A stretch of 64,000 bases of DNA from Deltaproteobacteria bacterium (GCA_020444075.1 JAHLLR010000019.1:1-64000), one strand, 5' to 3'; shown: positions 1 to 8,895, counted from the first letter of the stretch. Notes: generated by a model from the letters alone, not told the origin. A program made the numbers and translations.

Positions 1-58
1 GCCGGAAACGGTTATCTTCATTTCCATAACCTCAAAGCCTGGACAAGGACGCAGCCAT

Positions 59-1057
59 ATGTATCTTGCCCGATTACCAGATAAAATTAACGGTTGCCGG
101 TACCTGATTCGGCAATCTTATGCCGATGGCCACTGCTATCGCAGCCGGGATCTGTTCGATCTGGGTGACGACCCGTCGCGCTTTATCGTCTATCCCGGTG
201 GGAATGGATTTTTCATCGATCCGTCCGTGGAAGACGCCATCGCCGAGCAGGGGATTCCTGTCTCACAGGATGACCTGGAGCCTATTTTCATGCCTTTTCT
301 TTCCCCGCACATCCGGCGGGTGATCGATGGCTTCGATCGAAAATCGCGTTCCCGTTCACCTTCCGATGCGTGCAACCCCGCTGAGACCATTCATCGGTTT
401 GACCGGTTCCGCCTGCATTTTCTCAAACTGGGCCGAGTGGACCACAGGGAGATGGGGTGTACGCCGGACCGGTTTTATGCGGGTCTTCAGCACAAATCCC
501 GCGATGAGATCGAATACGATTTTTTGGCGGCGGAACGGATCCTCAAACCTGACGAACTGGCCCACTATACGTACCAGATTTTTGACCTGCAGCGATGCTT
601 CAGCGAACATTTTGCGCGCAGCCATCCCGAAGGGCTCGATCGGGACCGGATGGACCGCTTTTTCATCAAGACACTATGTCAACTCAGCCGGGATGAATCG
701 TTCTGGATGGGAAGCAGTGGTGAGTCCGGCTTGCGCCAGCATCTGGTGCGTTACGCGGTCATGTATTTCGACAGCTGTTTTCCCTCCGGAGATCCCTTCC
801 AGGATTATTTGCGGGATTTCATGAACCGCCACCGGGCCCATCGGCCGCCGGAAAGTGTTCAGGTCAGCCTGGACGACTCTGCGCGTTTGTTCGGGGTGAG
901 TGTGGATGCGTTGAAGAAGATGGATTGCCGTGCGCTGACCCGGCAGTATCGCAAACTGGCTTTGAAGCATCACCCTGACAAAGGTGGCGATCCGGAGACT
1001 TTTGTCCGGCTTGCCGCGGCATATGAGAAATTATTGAAGCGCAAAACAATAAATTGA
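59..1057 (+). CDS. C-terminal J-domain protein
   Basis: This 332-residue protein has a J-domain at its extreme C-terminus (about residues 280-330). The HPD tripeptide at residues 305-307 is followed by KGGDPE, the signature of a co-chaperone that stimulates Hsp70 ATPase activity. The first 270 or so residues match no family I recognise and contain no signal peptide or membrane segment, so they may be a substrate-recognition region. The ATG at 59 is the first in frame, and a strong shared hairpin follows the stop codon. A cytosolic DnaJ-like adaptor role is inferred; its partner could be a general DnaK or the Hsp70 encoded at 8.9-11.7 kb. The upstream neighbour lies outside the window. Confidence 0.8.
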   Translation: MYLARLPDKINGCRYLIRQSYADGHCYRSRDLFDLGDDPSRFIVYPGGNGFFIDPSVEDAIAEQGIPVSQDDLEPIFMPFLSPHIRRVIDGFDRKSRSRSPSDACNPAETIHRFDRFRLHFLKLGRVDHREMGCTPDRFYAGLQHKSRDEIEYDFLAAERILKPDELAHYTYQIFDLQRCFSEHFARSHPEGLDRDRMDRFFIKTLCQLSRDESFWMGSSGESGLRQHLVRYAVMYFDSCFPSGDPFQDYLRDFMNRHRAHRPPESVQVSLDDSARLFGVSVDALKKMDCRALTRQYRKLALKHHPDKGGDPETFVRLAAAYEKLLKRKTIN

Positions 1058-1072
1058 TTTGAAAAACATGAA

Positions 1073-1112
1073 AAAACAGGCGGCGTCGAAAAGTTGGCCG
1101 ATGCCGCCTGTT
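1073..1112. terminator. Bidirectional hairpin terminator between convergent genes
   Basis: Ten-base arms AACAGGCGGC and GCCGCCTGTT (1075-1084 and 1103-1112) form a GC-rich stem around an 18-base loop. An A-run precedes it and a short T-run follows. It sits between the convergent genes ending at 1057 and 1132, so it probably ends both transcripts. Confidence 0.6.
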
Positions 1113-1131
1113 TGCATTGGATGGCACTCGG

Positions 1132-1713
1132 TTATGGCTGCTGAGGTGCCGGAGGCGGTGTGGACCTGATTTTTTCCTCGTAGGTGGAGAGCAGGAAAAG
1201 GGTCGCCAGCGGTTGGGTGAACAGCACCCCGATAAAGACGGTCCCGCCGATCATGGTGATGGCCATGAAGATGACCACTACCACCACATGATCGATCAGT
1301 TCCCCGCGTCTTCCCATGGCGTAGCTTTCCTTTACCGCATCGACGATGCCCATGTTTTTGTCGGTCATCAACGGCATCATGTAGATGCAGCAGAAAGTGA
1401 TCCCTACAACGATGATAATGCCGGGCAGGAAGAGCAGCATGAATCCGATGGCGGTGACCACGAACACCGCGATGCCGAATCCCAGCAGCGGAAGAAAAAG
1501 ATTCATGTGGGCAAAGAGGTCCTGAACTTTGGGTTCCCGGCCATTGCGGACCAACTGGAGCAGGCTCTGGGTATAGCCGGCCATGGTAACCGGGGCCAGA
1601 ATACCCAGGGTTAGGGAACTCACCGCCACCATAACCAGGGTCATGAGAATCAGCGAGACGACATTGCCAAGGGTCAGATTCCAGGCGGTTTCAATGTGAC
1701 GTTTAAAATCCAT
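1132..1713 (-). CDS. Multi-pass membrane protein, function unknown
   Basis: A 193-residue integral membrane protein with about four hydrophobic segments. It begins with a cytoplasmic stretch (MDFKRHIETAW) and ends in a proline-rich tail. The ATG at 1713 has an AGGAG ribosome site a few bases upstream; a longer in-frame start at 1770 lacks one and would add 19 poorly hydrophobic residues. The layout of an amphipathic N-terminus followed by paired hydrophobic hairpins resembles the glycerophosphoryl-diester/DUF975-like small membrane proteins of delta-proteobacteria, but I cannot assign a family. It stands alone, convergent with the J-domain gene. Confidence 0.7.
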   Translation of the reverse strand: MDFKRHIETAWNLTLGNVVSLILMTLVMVAVSSLTLGILAPVTMAGYTQSLLQLVRNGREPKVQDLFAHMNLFLPLLGFGIAVFVVTAIGFMLLFLPGIIIVVGITFCCIYMMPLMTDKNMGIVDAVKESYAMGRRGELIDHVVVVVIFMAITMIGGTVFIGVLFTQPLATLFLLSTYEEKIRSTPPPAPQQP

Positions 1714-1917
1714 GGGCTCTCCTGAATGGGTAAAGGGTAACTGATGATTGACTAAATGGATCTCAACCAATTAAAAAAATAAGATAAAAAATTTTTTAAA
1801 ACATCAGTTTTAAGCTTGAAACGGATGGTGGCATATACCGGTTTTGGATGGTTCTTGTCAACTGTCATGGCGCTCAACGTCAGAAGTTAACGATCCATGC
1901 TTGTCCTTTTCCCCTGA

Positions 1918-2097
1918 TCAACGGTCCAAACGACCGTCAAGCATCCGTCTCATTTCGTCACGTTCGGTCTTGGCTCGGGCCAGTTTCATCTTCAGCGAAT
2001 CGCAGTCGGCAGCCGGCGCATCGGCCAGTTTTTTTTCCAGTCGGTCCACCTCCTGTTGAAGACGGTAAAGATCCCTGGCTATAAGTTGCAAGGACAT
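1918..2097 (-). CDS. Small coiled-coil protein downstream of yceD
   Basis: A 59-residue ORF reading MSLQLIARDLYRLQQEVDRL at its start and ending in LDGRLDR. It is charged and predicted almost wholly helical, with heptad-like Leu spacing. It begins six bases after the yceD stop codon and has an AGGAA site about nine bases before its ATG, so it is very probably co-transcribed and translated with yceD. I do not recognise a named family. In many bacteria rpmF (ribosomal protein L32) occupies this place, but this protein has no L32 zinc motif. Confidence 0.6.
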   Translation of the reverse strand: MSLQLIARDLYRLQQEVDRLEKKLADAPAADCDSLKMKLARAKTERDEMRRMLDGRLDR

Positions 2098-2103
2098 AGC
2101 GGG

Positions 2104-2664
2104 CTATTCCTGTTTTTTGGGGAAAGTGCGTGTTTTGAGAACGGCAAAGGGGCTTTTCTCATCAAGGGGGCTGCACTGGCAGGGGGTTTGGTTGAGATCC
2201 ACACCGCACCGGCTGCACAAACCCTTGCATGCGTCCCGGCACAGGGGCTTGAAGGGCAGGGCCATGATGATCTGCTGGGCAATTTCATCACGAAGATCGA
2301 TGCTGTCCCCACTGTAGGCAATCACGTCCATATCATCGGCCGCCAGTTCGATGTCATCTGCGGCTTCAGGATCGATCAGGGATGGAATCTCCGGAACGGC
2401 AGTGGCTGAGAAACCGGCCTGTATCTTCAAATTAAAGGGTTCGAGGCAGCGGCTACACGGGAGACGAACCTGGGTTTCAGCAATACCGTCGATCAGGACG
2501 GTTTCACCGGACAGCGTGGCGTGGATAATCAAATGAACCGGGCGGATAAAACGCAAGTCACCCTCGCCGGCAACGATGTTGAGCAGGGGCAATCCGGCTG
2601 CATCTTCCCGTTCGTCCAGATTCAATCCTTGGTCGGTGATACTGCCGATGTGAATCCTTAACAT
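2104..2664 (-). CDS. yceD: YceD/DUF177 family protein
   Basis: This 186-residue protein belongs to the DUF177 (YceD) family, linked in E. coli and plants to accumulation of 23S rRNA. The C-terminal half carries the family's cysteine cluster (CRDACKGLCSRCGVDLN, then CQC). Another pair, CSRC, sits in the middle beside an acidic stretch. The length is normal for the family. A 59-residue coiled-coil gene follows after six bases; rpmF, plsX and fabH, which often follow yceD, are absent here, although a FabH homologue occurs alone 10 kb away. A cytosolic role in ribosome biogenesis is inferred from the family. Confidence 0.85.
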   Translation of the reverse strand: MLRIHIGSITDQGLNLDEREDAAGLPLLNIVAGEGDLRFIRPVHLIIHATLSGETVLIDGIAETQVRLPCSRCLEPFNLKIQAGFSATAVPEIPSLIDPEAADDIELAADDMDVIAYSGDSIDLRDEIAQQIIMALPFKPLCRDACKGLCSRCGVDLNQTPCQCSPLDEKSPFAVLKTRTFPKKQE

Positions 2665-2708
2665 TTTAATCAGTTGATTATGTTTATAGAACAGGTTGGT
2701 GCAATGTT

Positions 2709-2741
2709 CCTGGCTGTGGCCTGATTCAGGCCACAGCCAGG
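2709..2741. terminator. Long perfect hairpin after the peroxiredoxin gene
   Basis: CCTGGCTGTGGCCTGA at 2709-2724 is followed after one base by its exact reverse complement at 2726-2741, giving a 13-14 bp stem with a tiny loop. It lies just beyond the peroxiredoxin stop and before yceD. There is no clear T-run on the minus side, so it may be a terminator or an RNA 3'-end stabiliser. Confidence 0.5.
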
Positions 2742-2763
2742 GGGTTTCATTCGCATGCTGACC

Positions 2764-3366
2764 TTACAACTTTTCGGCATTGGCGGCAAGATAATCGGCG
2801 ACACCATCCGTGGTGGGGTTCATGCCTTCATCACCTTTATTCCATCCTGCGGGGCAGACTTCACCGTGCTGTTCGGTGAATTGGAGTGCGTCGACCATGC
2901 GCAGCATCTCGTCCACATTCCGGCCTAAAGGAAGGTTGTTGACAACCTGGTGCTGAATCGTGCCATCCCGGTCAATAAGAAAGGATGCTCTCAGAGCAAC
3001 ACCTGCATCGGGATGCTCGATGCCAAAGGCGCGAGTGATGTCGTGCTTCACATCGGCCACCATGGGAAACTGAACCGGTCCGATGCCACCTTCTTTCACC
3101 GGCGTGGTTCGCCACGCAAAATGGGTGAACTGAGAATCGATGGAAACGCCCACCACTTCTACCCCGCGCTGCTTAAAGGCTTCCATGCGCCGATCGTGGG
3201 CAAGGATTTCAGTGGGGCAGACAAATGTAAAATCCAATGGCCAGAAAAAAAGAACCGTATATTTTCCTTTTAAATCGGAAAGCTTGAAATCTTCCACTAT
3301 TTCACCGCTGGGAAGGACCGCCGGTGCGGTAAAATCCGGTGCGGGTTTTCCTACGAGTACGCTCAT
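2764..3366 (-). CDS. 2-Cys peroxiredoxin (AhpC/Prx1 type)
   Basis: A 200-residue thiol peroxidase that reduces hydrogen peroxide, organic peroxides and probably peroxynitrite. The peroxidatic cysteine is Cys50 in DFTFVCPTE, and the resolving cysteine is Cys171 in GEVCPAGW, which places it among typical 2-Cys peroxiredoxins of the AhpC/Prx1 group. The N-terminus (VGKPAPDFTAPAV) is typical. The ATG at 3366 has an AAGGAG site seven bases upstream; a longer frame to 3402 would add 12 unconserved residues. It is a single gene with its own 5' region and a strong hairpin downstream. In an anaerobe it would serve oxygen tolerance. Its reductant (AhpF, thioredoxin or rubredoxin) is not encoded nearby. 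Confidence 0.93.
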   Translation of the reverse strand: MSVLVGKPAPDFTAPAVLPSGEIVEDFKLSDLKGKYTVLFFWPLDFTFVCPTEILAHDRRMEAFKQRGVEVVGVSIDSQFTHFAWRTTPVKEGGIGPVQFPMVADVKHDITRAFGIEHPDAGVALRASFLIDRDGTIQHQVVNNLPLGRNVDEMLRMVDALQFTEQHGEVCPAGWNKGDEGMNPTTDGVADYLAANAEKL

Positions 3367-3844
3367 GTCGATCTCCTTATCATTTGAGCCGATGTGAATC
3401 ATCGGAGGTTGTTGAATGGGGCTGCGCAGTCATTCTGAAAACTCTACGCGGCCCATCGCTGGAAATGAGCTGCGCACAGCCTTCCGGACGTGATCCGTGA
3501 TCAGTGGTTGGGTCTGTCGTTAACCGCTTAAGTCATTTTGTCGTCGGACGATAAACCATTACCCACCACCGAAACAGGGTCAACAAAGCGACCTAGACAT
3601 TGCCAATAATCATTCCATATACAAACATGTCAAGCCCGTGGGCGGTTAAAGCGTCGGATCGATTCCGAGGGATGCGAACTGAATCATTTGATTTAAAAAT
3701 TGCCGGTCTTTTTCTTTGAAGGTTGCCAGGTTTAGGGGGAGGGAAGATGCGGCCGATGGAAAGGGGAAACGTATGTTTTCGGGGCCGACTGATGAACGGT
3801 TGCTCGGATTCCTTTCGGGCCCCGGGTGGGGAGCGCAAAGGTCA
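3367..3844. other. Non-coding or decayed stretch
   Basis: About 480 bases without a convincing gene. The right edge holds the peroxiredoxin promoter region. Two minus-strand frames run through 3593-3879, but they lack a ribosome site, overlap each other and have low-complexity Arg/Pro-rich translations. The tail of one (NLATFKEKDRQFLNQMIQF) looks protein-like, so a degraded gene remnant is possible. Confidence 0.35.
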
Positions 3845-4120
3845 TCAAACCGGTAGAATCGCCGATGCCGGATCGGCATGGGGCTGGTGCGGCATCATCG
3901 GGTTTTCCTTGAAACAGGTTAACTGCCAGCCGTTCTGGTAGGGATCGTGACGGATAATATATAGACCGCCATCATCGCCGATGATCTTGAAATAGCGATG
4001 ATCCGGTGCCAGCCACCGATCCTGGATTTCAACGACGCTGATGCAGCGTTCGCCCATCGACAGTCGCCGCGGCGTTTCTTCGCCCCGGTAGCCGGCATAA
4101 CAAACAACCCGGATGTCCAC
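3845..4120 (-). CDS. Small conserved-looking cytosolic protein (GTG start)
   Basis: A 91-residue soluble protein opening MDIRVVCYAGYRGEETPRRL and containing WLAPDHRYFKIIGDDGGLYI. The pattern suggests a compact beta-rich domain; I believe similar proteins of unknown function occur in sulfate reducers. The start codon is GTG at 4120, immediately after the TAA of the upstream gene with no spacing, so the two genes are translationally coupled. There are no membrane segments or cysteine motifs. The last 25 residues (PHQPHADPASAILPV) look unstructured. Confidence 0.65.
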   Translation of the reverse strand: MDIRVVCYAGYRGEETPRRLSMGERCISVVEIQDRWLAPDHRYFKIIGDDGGLYIIRHDPYQNGWQLTCFKENPMMPHQPHADPASAILPV

Positions 4121-4477
4121 TTATCTTCCGGGTACGATGATCCGTGAGTCATCGCGTTGTTTTTTCTGCTCCTGTTCCTGCATTTTGCGGATTTGTTCTA
4201 CCATCTGGGCCATTTCCCGTTCCATGGCCCCGGGAAACGCCTGGATGGCTTCAGCCAGATTGTTGGCCATTAATTTGGCCTGCAAGGGGAGCGGTCCTTG
4301 TGGGGTGAGGATTTGGGTGTGACCGAAAAAAGTGGCTGAACGGCTGGGATCGTCTTGGCCGTCCGCGGTGATCGGTACCATCCGTCGAATGGATGCTACT
4401 TTAAGATCGGTGACTGCATCCTCCCGGTAAAGATTAGACGCATCTACTTTAAAATCAAGTTGTTCCTGCCCTGTCAT
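4121..4477 (-). CDS. Hypothetical cytosolic protein, coupled to the downstream small gene
   Basis: A 118-residue protein with no family I can name. The N-terminal half (LDFKVDASNLYREDAVTDLK) looks like a small beta domain: it contains a short series of alternating hydrophobic residues, then QILTPQGPLPLQAKL. The C-terminal third is a charged helix rich in Glu, Gln and Lys (EREMAQMVEQIRKMQEQEQ). A GGAGAA site precedes the ATG at 4477, and the TAA touches the GTG of the next gene, so the two form an operon. The product is probably a cytosolic oligomeric protein. Confidence 0.65.
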   Translation of the reverse strand: MTGQEQLDFKVDASNLYREDAVTDLKVASIRRMVPITADGQDDPSRSATFFGHTQILTPQGPLPLQAKLMANNLAEAIQAFPGAMEREMAQMVEQIRKMQEQEQKKQRDDSRIIVPGR

Positions 4478-4620
4478 AAAAGTTCTCCATTAGCTATGGT
4501 TGATATTTCATCGGGAAATACGAACCTGTCAACCGTAGCTGATTTTTTTCCGGGTGTCACGGAGTTTATTAAATTGATGTTATTGAAGTTTCAGGCAACT
4601 CATCATATACTTGCACTCAT

Positions 4621-5640
4621 ATGCAAACCGAAAAAAACTCATCCGCTCTATGTGGGCAGCATTTCAAGCTCCGCATGACTGCTATCGGCATTTCGCTGTC
4701 CGTATCAGTGATACTGATGGCCGCTAAGTTCTATACCTTTCACCTGACCCGTTCCTCGGCGGTGCTTTCCGACGCACTGGAATCCATCATCAACGTCGTG
4801 GCTGCTGCATTTGCCGTGGTGAGCATCTGGATGGCCGCACAACCTCCTGATTCTGATCATCCTTACGGTCACGGGAAGATCGAATATTTTTCAGCCGGAT
4901 TCGAAGGGGCTCTGATTATCTTTGCCGCTGTAGGGATATTCAAGACCGGTATCTCTCACCTGTTGATGCCCAAACCCCTTGCCAACCTGCAGGCGGGACT
5001 TGCCATTCTGGTCGCGGCCACCGTGATCAACATGCTGCTGGGCGTTGGATTGGTAAAGGTTGGGAAAAAAGCGCAATCCCTGACCCTGATTGCCGACGGT
5101 AAGCATGTGCTCACCGATGTGTACACATCGGTGGGCGTGGTCGCCGGTCTTTTTCTGGTTCAATGGACGGGTTGGCTATGGCTGGATGGAGGTATTGCCT
5201 GCTTGGTGGGTGTCAATATCCTAATGACCGGCACCCGATTGGTGCGCCAGAGTTTTTCTGCGCTGATGGATGCATCCGACCCCCAGCTTCTTGGCGAAAT
5301 ATCCCGGCTGCTTGAAGATCACCGCAAGGAAGTTTGGATTGATATTCATCAGCTGCGGGCGTGGCGATCCGGAAGTTTTGTTCACATCGATCTGCACCTC
5401 GTGTTGCCCCGGGACTATCTTCTCGATGATGCCCATGCCCAGGCCAAGGCCCTGGAAAAGCTGCTTATCGATCATTTCGAAGGCAATGCAGGCGTTCTGG
5501 TGCACATGGACCCGTGCGGAACGGTTCTATCGGATGACCAGACCCCCTCATGTTGGGAAAACTGCTCCGAGCGCCCAGCGGCAGGTCAGAAGATTACTGA
5601 AGTTTCAGGCCGTTTCGTGAAGCTCGGCAGTGATAGATAA
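4621..5640 (+). CDS. Cation diffusion facilitator (CDF) transporter
   Basis: This 339-residue inner-membrane protein is a CDF-family exporter of divalent metals such as zinc, iron or manganese, driven by proton antiport. TM2 carries the SDALES metal-site motif, the TM2-TM3 loop has DHPYGHGKIEYFSA, and the TM5 region has the second site in DGKHVLTDVYTS. About six membrane segments are followed by a cytoplasmic domain (after residue 215) with IHQLRAWRSGSFVHIDLHL, the expected metal-sensing fold. The 30 residues after HMDP are longer than usual and unconserved. No good ribosome site precedes the ATG at 4621, so the ATG at 4675 is an alternative start. The gene is convergent with the sensor kinase. 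Confidence 0.9.
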   Translation: MQTEKNSSALCGQHFKLRMTAIGISLSVSVILMAAKFYTFHLTRSSAVLSDALESIINVVAAAFAVVSIWMAAQPPDSDHPYGHGKIEYFSAGFEGALIIFAAVGIFKTGISHLLMPKPLANLQAGLAILVAATVINMLLGVGLVKVGKKAQSLTLIADGKHVLTDVYTSVGVVAGLFLVQWTGWLWLDGGIACLVGVNILMTGTRLVRQSFSALMDASDPQLLGEISRLLEDHRKEVWIDIHQLRAWRSGSFVHIDLHLVLPRDYLLDDAHAQAKALEKLLIDHFEGNAGVLVHMDPCGTVLSDDQTPSCWENCSERPAAGQKITEVSGRFVKLGSDR

Positions 5641-5648
5641 TCACCTTT

Positions 5649-8381
5649 TTATCGTGCCGGACTCGCTGAGATGGATTGATAGGGCAGGGAAAAATAAAAA
5701 GTGGCACCCTTTCCCGGGGTGCTCTTCACCTTCAGTTCCCCTTTGTGGTGTTGGATGATCTGGCGGGTGATTGAGAGCCCAAGGCCGGTTCCCGGAGGGC
5801 GGCCGCGGGATGGATCAACCACCTGCTGAAACTTGTTAAAAATCTGTTTCTGATCTGCCTCACTGATGCCGATACCGTTGTCCGAGACCGATACCGTTTG
5901 TCGGTCGACACCGTATTCCAGTCGGATGTCAATCCGTCCCCGGTCCGGATCGCAGAATTTCACCGCATTGGAAATCAAATTCACCATGGCCTGGATTAAC
6001 TGGTCGCGGTCCCCTGCAATGGGCCGTGAGGAATCGGGCAGGAATATCTGCATCTGAATTCGCTTATCAGCCACCAACTGACCGGTGGCGCTTACCGCCT
6101 CTTGGATCACATCCTTGAGATCTACGGAGGTGATCGCCCAACGCATACGTCCAGATTCCAGCTTATGAAAATCAAGAACCTGGGTGATGAGTCGGGTGAG
6201 TCGCTGGGTTTCACGGATGATAATGCTGGAAAATTCCCGCTGGCGGTCTAAGGTGGTGTCCGGGTAGTCGTGAAGGATCTCGGCCAGGGAGCGGATGGCC
6301 GTCAGCGGTGTCCGAAGTTCGTGGGAGACGGTCGAGATGAATTCGTCTTTCAACCGATCCAGTTCCTGAAGACGCTGGTTGGCTGCGCGTAGTTCCGCAG
6401 AAGCCCGTTCCAGTTCGCGGCTATAGATAATGGCCTGACGGGTTTCGTTCAGGATATCCATCACTTCTTCAATGCCCAGAGGTTCCTCCTTGACCACAGA
6501 GGCGACCATTACCCGCGCCGATGCCGACCCAATGGCCCCTGCCAGCAGTTTTTCAATATGGTTGACCAGCCCTGGATCCCGGGTGAGCGACTGGTCCCAG
6601 TTGATGCCATATTCCATGGCGTAGGTAGACAGGGCCGCTTCGGTTCGGTCTCTCCCTAAAAAGCGTTCCAGCATGGAGACCAGGTCCGGGAGATAGGCGG
6701 TTCCGCGCCAGATGGAAGAGTCATGAACCCGGCCTACATACCGGTAAACATCCACGAACATGGCTGCCTGGGTATGCTCCATGGCTGATGGTTTGCTGAA
6801 CAGGGACCCGGCCACGTAGCACCCCAAGTTTGCCAGCATGCTCCAGAACACCGCATGAGTGATACGGTCGAACACATCCAGTCCGAACAGTTCAAACGGT
6901 TTCAGGAGAGCGATGCCAAAAGGACCGTGTTCCAGGAAATCCTGGGGTATCAGTCCCGCACCGGCGAGGGATGGCAGAAACAGCGTATAGAACCAAATGG
7001 AAAAACCGGCAACGAGCCCCATCAGGGCACCGGTTCGAGTGCCGCCTTTCCAGAAGATCCCAATCAGCAGGGCCGGCGCAAACTGCGCCACGGCGGCAAA
7101 GGAGGTCAAGCCAATCGAAACCAGTGTATAATATTCTCCGGCATAGTGAAAATAGGCGTAACCCATAAGCAGCACCAGGATAATGCTCAGCCGTCGTATG
7201 GATAGCAGAATGCTGCTCAAATCCTCACGCTGGGCCAACTTCAGTGACGGCATGTGGAGCAGTACCGGCATCACCAGATCGTTGCAGATCATGGTGGAAA
7301 GGGCCACGGTCTCCACGATGACCATGCCGGTTGCCGCCGACATACCACCGATAAACACCAGCAGCGTCAAAAAGAGCTGTTTGTTGGCCATGGGAAGAAT
7401 CAGTACGAACATGTCCGCGTCAAGGCCACTGGCGCCGAATGAGACCATGCCGGCAAACGCTACGGGCAGGACGAAGAGGTTGATTGCCATGAGGTACAGG
7501 GGGAAAAGCCAGATAGCCTTGTTCAGGTGGGCTTCGTTGACATTTTCAACCACCATGACCTGGAACTGGCGGGGGAGAAAGACGATGGCCATCATGGATA
7601 GGAAGATGTGGGCGAACCAGCTGGAAAATGTGCCTGCATCCCCTGTCAGGGTCATAAGGCGGCGAATCTCTGGTGTCTCCATGGCCTTCTGGCTGAGATC
7701 GGCAAAACCGTTGTATAAAAAAAAGGTAACAAACGTTCCCACTGCCAGAAACGCCACCAGTTTAACCATGGATTCAAGGGCAATGGCCGCCACCAGACCC
7801 TCGTGGCGTTCGGTGGCCTCGAGGCTTCGCGTGCCGAAAAGCGTGGCGAACACCGCCAGGAAAAGGGCTACGTAAAAAGTGGTGTCGCTCCAGATTCCGA
7901 TGCTTCCGGGAGAGGACAGCGGCTCCAGTGACGGGTATTGATGGATCAGAAGAAAACTTGAGGATATGGCCTTGAGTTGGAGTGAGATGTAGGGAATGAT
8001 GCCCAGGACGGCGATGACGGTAACCACGCCTCCCAGCGTCATGCTTTTCCCATAGCGGGAGCCGATGAAGTCAGCAATGGAGGTGATCCGGTGAATTTTG
8101 GAAATCCGGATAATTTTTTTCAATACCAGCCAGCCCAGCGTGGCCATTAACGTGGGGCCCAGGTAAATGGTCAAAAAGGCCGGACCGGCCGAGGCGGCTC
8201 GCCCTACGCTTCCATAGAACGTCCACGCGGTGCAGTATACGGCCAGCGAGAGGGCGTAAATATAGGGATTGCTGATTATGCTTCTGCCGATATCGGCCCG
8301 CTTGTCTCCATAATAGGCCATGGCGAACAAGACGCCGATGTAACACAGGGAGACGAAGATGACGGTTTCCGTTGCCAGCAT
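5649..8381 (-). CDS. Sensor histidine kinase with N-terminal sodium/solute symporter domain
   Basis: A 910-residue fusion. Residues 1 to about 520 form an SSS-family (PutP-like) transporter module with roughly 13 membrane segments, and residues 530-660 form a linker with a coiled coil. A HisKA domain follows with phospho-accepting His near 686 in STVSHELRTPL. The C-terminus is a HATPase domain with N (LISNAVKF), G1 (VSDNGIGI) and G2 (GTGLGLSI) boxes. The architecture is that of CbrA, which couples sensing to a transporter-like domain; the ligand here is unknown, and organic acids or amino acids are plausible. There is no receiver domain and no response regulator nearby. A 74-residue membrane protein is encoded 12 bases upstream in the same operon, and an AAAGGA site precedes the ATG. 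Confidence 0.92.
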   Translation of the reverse strand: MLATETVIFVSLCYIGVLFAMAYYGDKRADIGRSIISNPYIYALSLAVYCTAWTFYGSVGRAASAGPAFLTIYLGPTLMATLGWLVLKKIIRISKIHRITSIADFIGSRYGKSMTLGGVVTVIAVLGIIPYISLQLKAISSSFLLIHQYPSLEPLSSPGSIGIWSDTTFYVALFLAVFATLFGTRSLEATERHEGLVAAIALESMVKLVAFLAVGTFVTFFLYNGFADLSQKAMETPEIRRLMTLTGDAGTFSSWFAHIFLSMMAIVFLPRQFQVMVVENVNEAHLNKAIWLFPLYLMAINLFVLPVAFAGMVSFGASGLDADMFVLILPMANKQLFLTLLVFIGGMSAATGMVIVETVALSTMICNDLVMPVLLHMPSLKLAQREDLSSILLSIRRLSIILVLLMGYAYFHYAGEYYTLVSIGLTSFAAVAQFAPALLIGIFWKGGTRTGALMGLVAGFSIWFYTLFLPSLAGAGLIPQDFLEHGPFGIALLKPFELFGLDVFDRITHAVFWSMLANLGCYVAGSLFSKPSAMEHTQAAMFVDVYRYVGRVHDSSIWRGTAYLPDLVSMLERFLGRDRTEAALSTYAMEYGINWDQSLTRDPGLVNHIEKLLAGAIGSASARVMVASVVKEEPLGIEEVMDILNETRQAIIYSRELERASAELRAANQRLQELDRLKDEFISTVSHELRTPLTAIRSLAEILHDYPDTTLDRQREFSSIIIRETQRLTRLITQVLDFHKLESGRMRWAITSVDLKDVIQEAVSATGQLVADKRIQMQIFLPDSSRPIAGDRDQLIQAMVNLISNAVKFCDPDRGRIDIRLEYGVDRQTVSVSDNGIGISEADQKQIFNKFQQVVDPSRGRPPGTGLGLSITRQIIQHHKGELKVKSTPGKGATFYFSLPYQSISASPAR

Positions 8382-8393
8382 GGAGACTATCCT

Positions 8394-8618
8394 TTACTCG
8401 CTCTGATCCGGAAACGGTGTGTCCGACCTGGAGCGGCTGACCATCAGCATCAGGAAAATAATCAACGACCAGGAGGCGAAGAGGTAGAGATATAAAACGG
8501 GAATGCCCAAGGCCAATACGGGTCGGTTGAACAGGTAGAGCAAAGGAAAGTTGAACAGCAGCATGCCCAGCAGGAAAAGCCCCACCAGTCGTCTGCCGTT
8601 GATTTTGTCACGGGTCAT
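8394..8618 (-). CDS. Small two-helix membrane protein, partner of the SSS kinase
   Basis: A 74-residue protein with two hydrophobic segments (about residues 10-28 and 35-60) and charged ends. It lies 12 bases upstream of the sensor kinase on the same strand, with GGAAGGGG before its ATG. In solute transport operons a short DUF485- or DUF3311-like protein often precedes the SSS permease gene, and the position and size here fit that pattern. A role as an accessory subunit of the kinase's transporter domain is inferred from context only. I cannot assign a family with certainty. Confidence 0.65.
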   Translation of the reverse strand: MTRDKINGRRLVGLFLLGMLLFNFPLLYLFNRPVLALGIPVLYLYLFASWSLIIFLMLMVSRSRSDTPFPDQSE

Positions 8619-8895
8619 GGGTGAGCCCCTTCCGACCGGAAAGCCAATAGAATGGTACGATTATTTTCGGTATTTCTTTTTTTTAGTCACGTTCGGGAAG
8701 GCAGGAGCATCGTATCACCGGGAATGTGAAAAGTCCAGCCGGTGAACGATGGTGTGTAAGGCAGACCTCGACAAGAATCGTTGAAAGTTCCAGGGATAAA
8801 GACGGTTCGAAGATAGAGATTTCCAAAACGGTATGGGCAACCCACTGCCTGCACGTTTCTGCCATCCACTGTCGGAGGTCTGATTTTTTTCGTGG
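8619..8895. other. Intergenic region between the kinase operon and the Hsp70 gene
   Basis: About 280 bases that should contain the promoter of the 74-residue/kinase operon. Short overlapping frames on the minus strand (8683-8869) have no ribosome site or recognisable similarity. I see no strong hairpin or repeat. Confidence 0.4.

Noticed and set aside
3593-3879. Two overlapping minus-strand frames of 77-81 codons
   Set aside because: No ribosome site, mutual overlap, Arg/Pro-rich composition, and one starts inside a good gene. At best a remnant, so only noted as an uncertain region.
8683-8869. Short overlapping frames upstream of the Hsp70 stop
   Set aside because: Overlapping frames on both strands with no ribosome site or family pattern; treated as intergenic.
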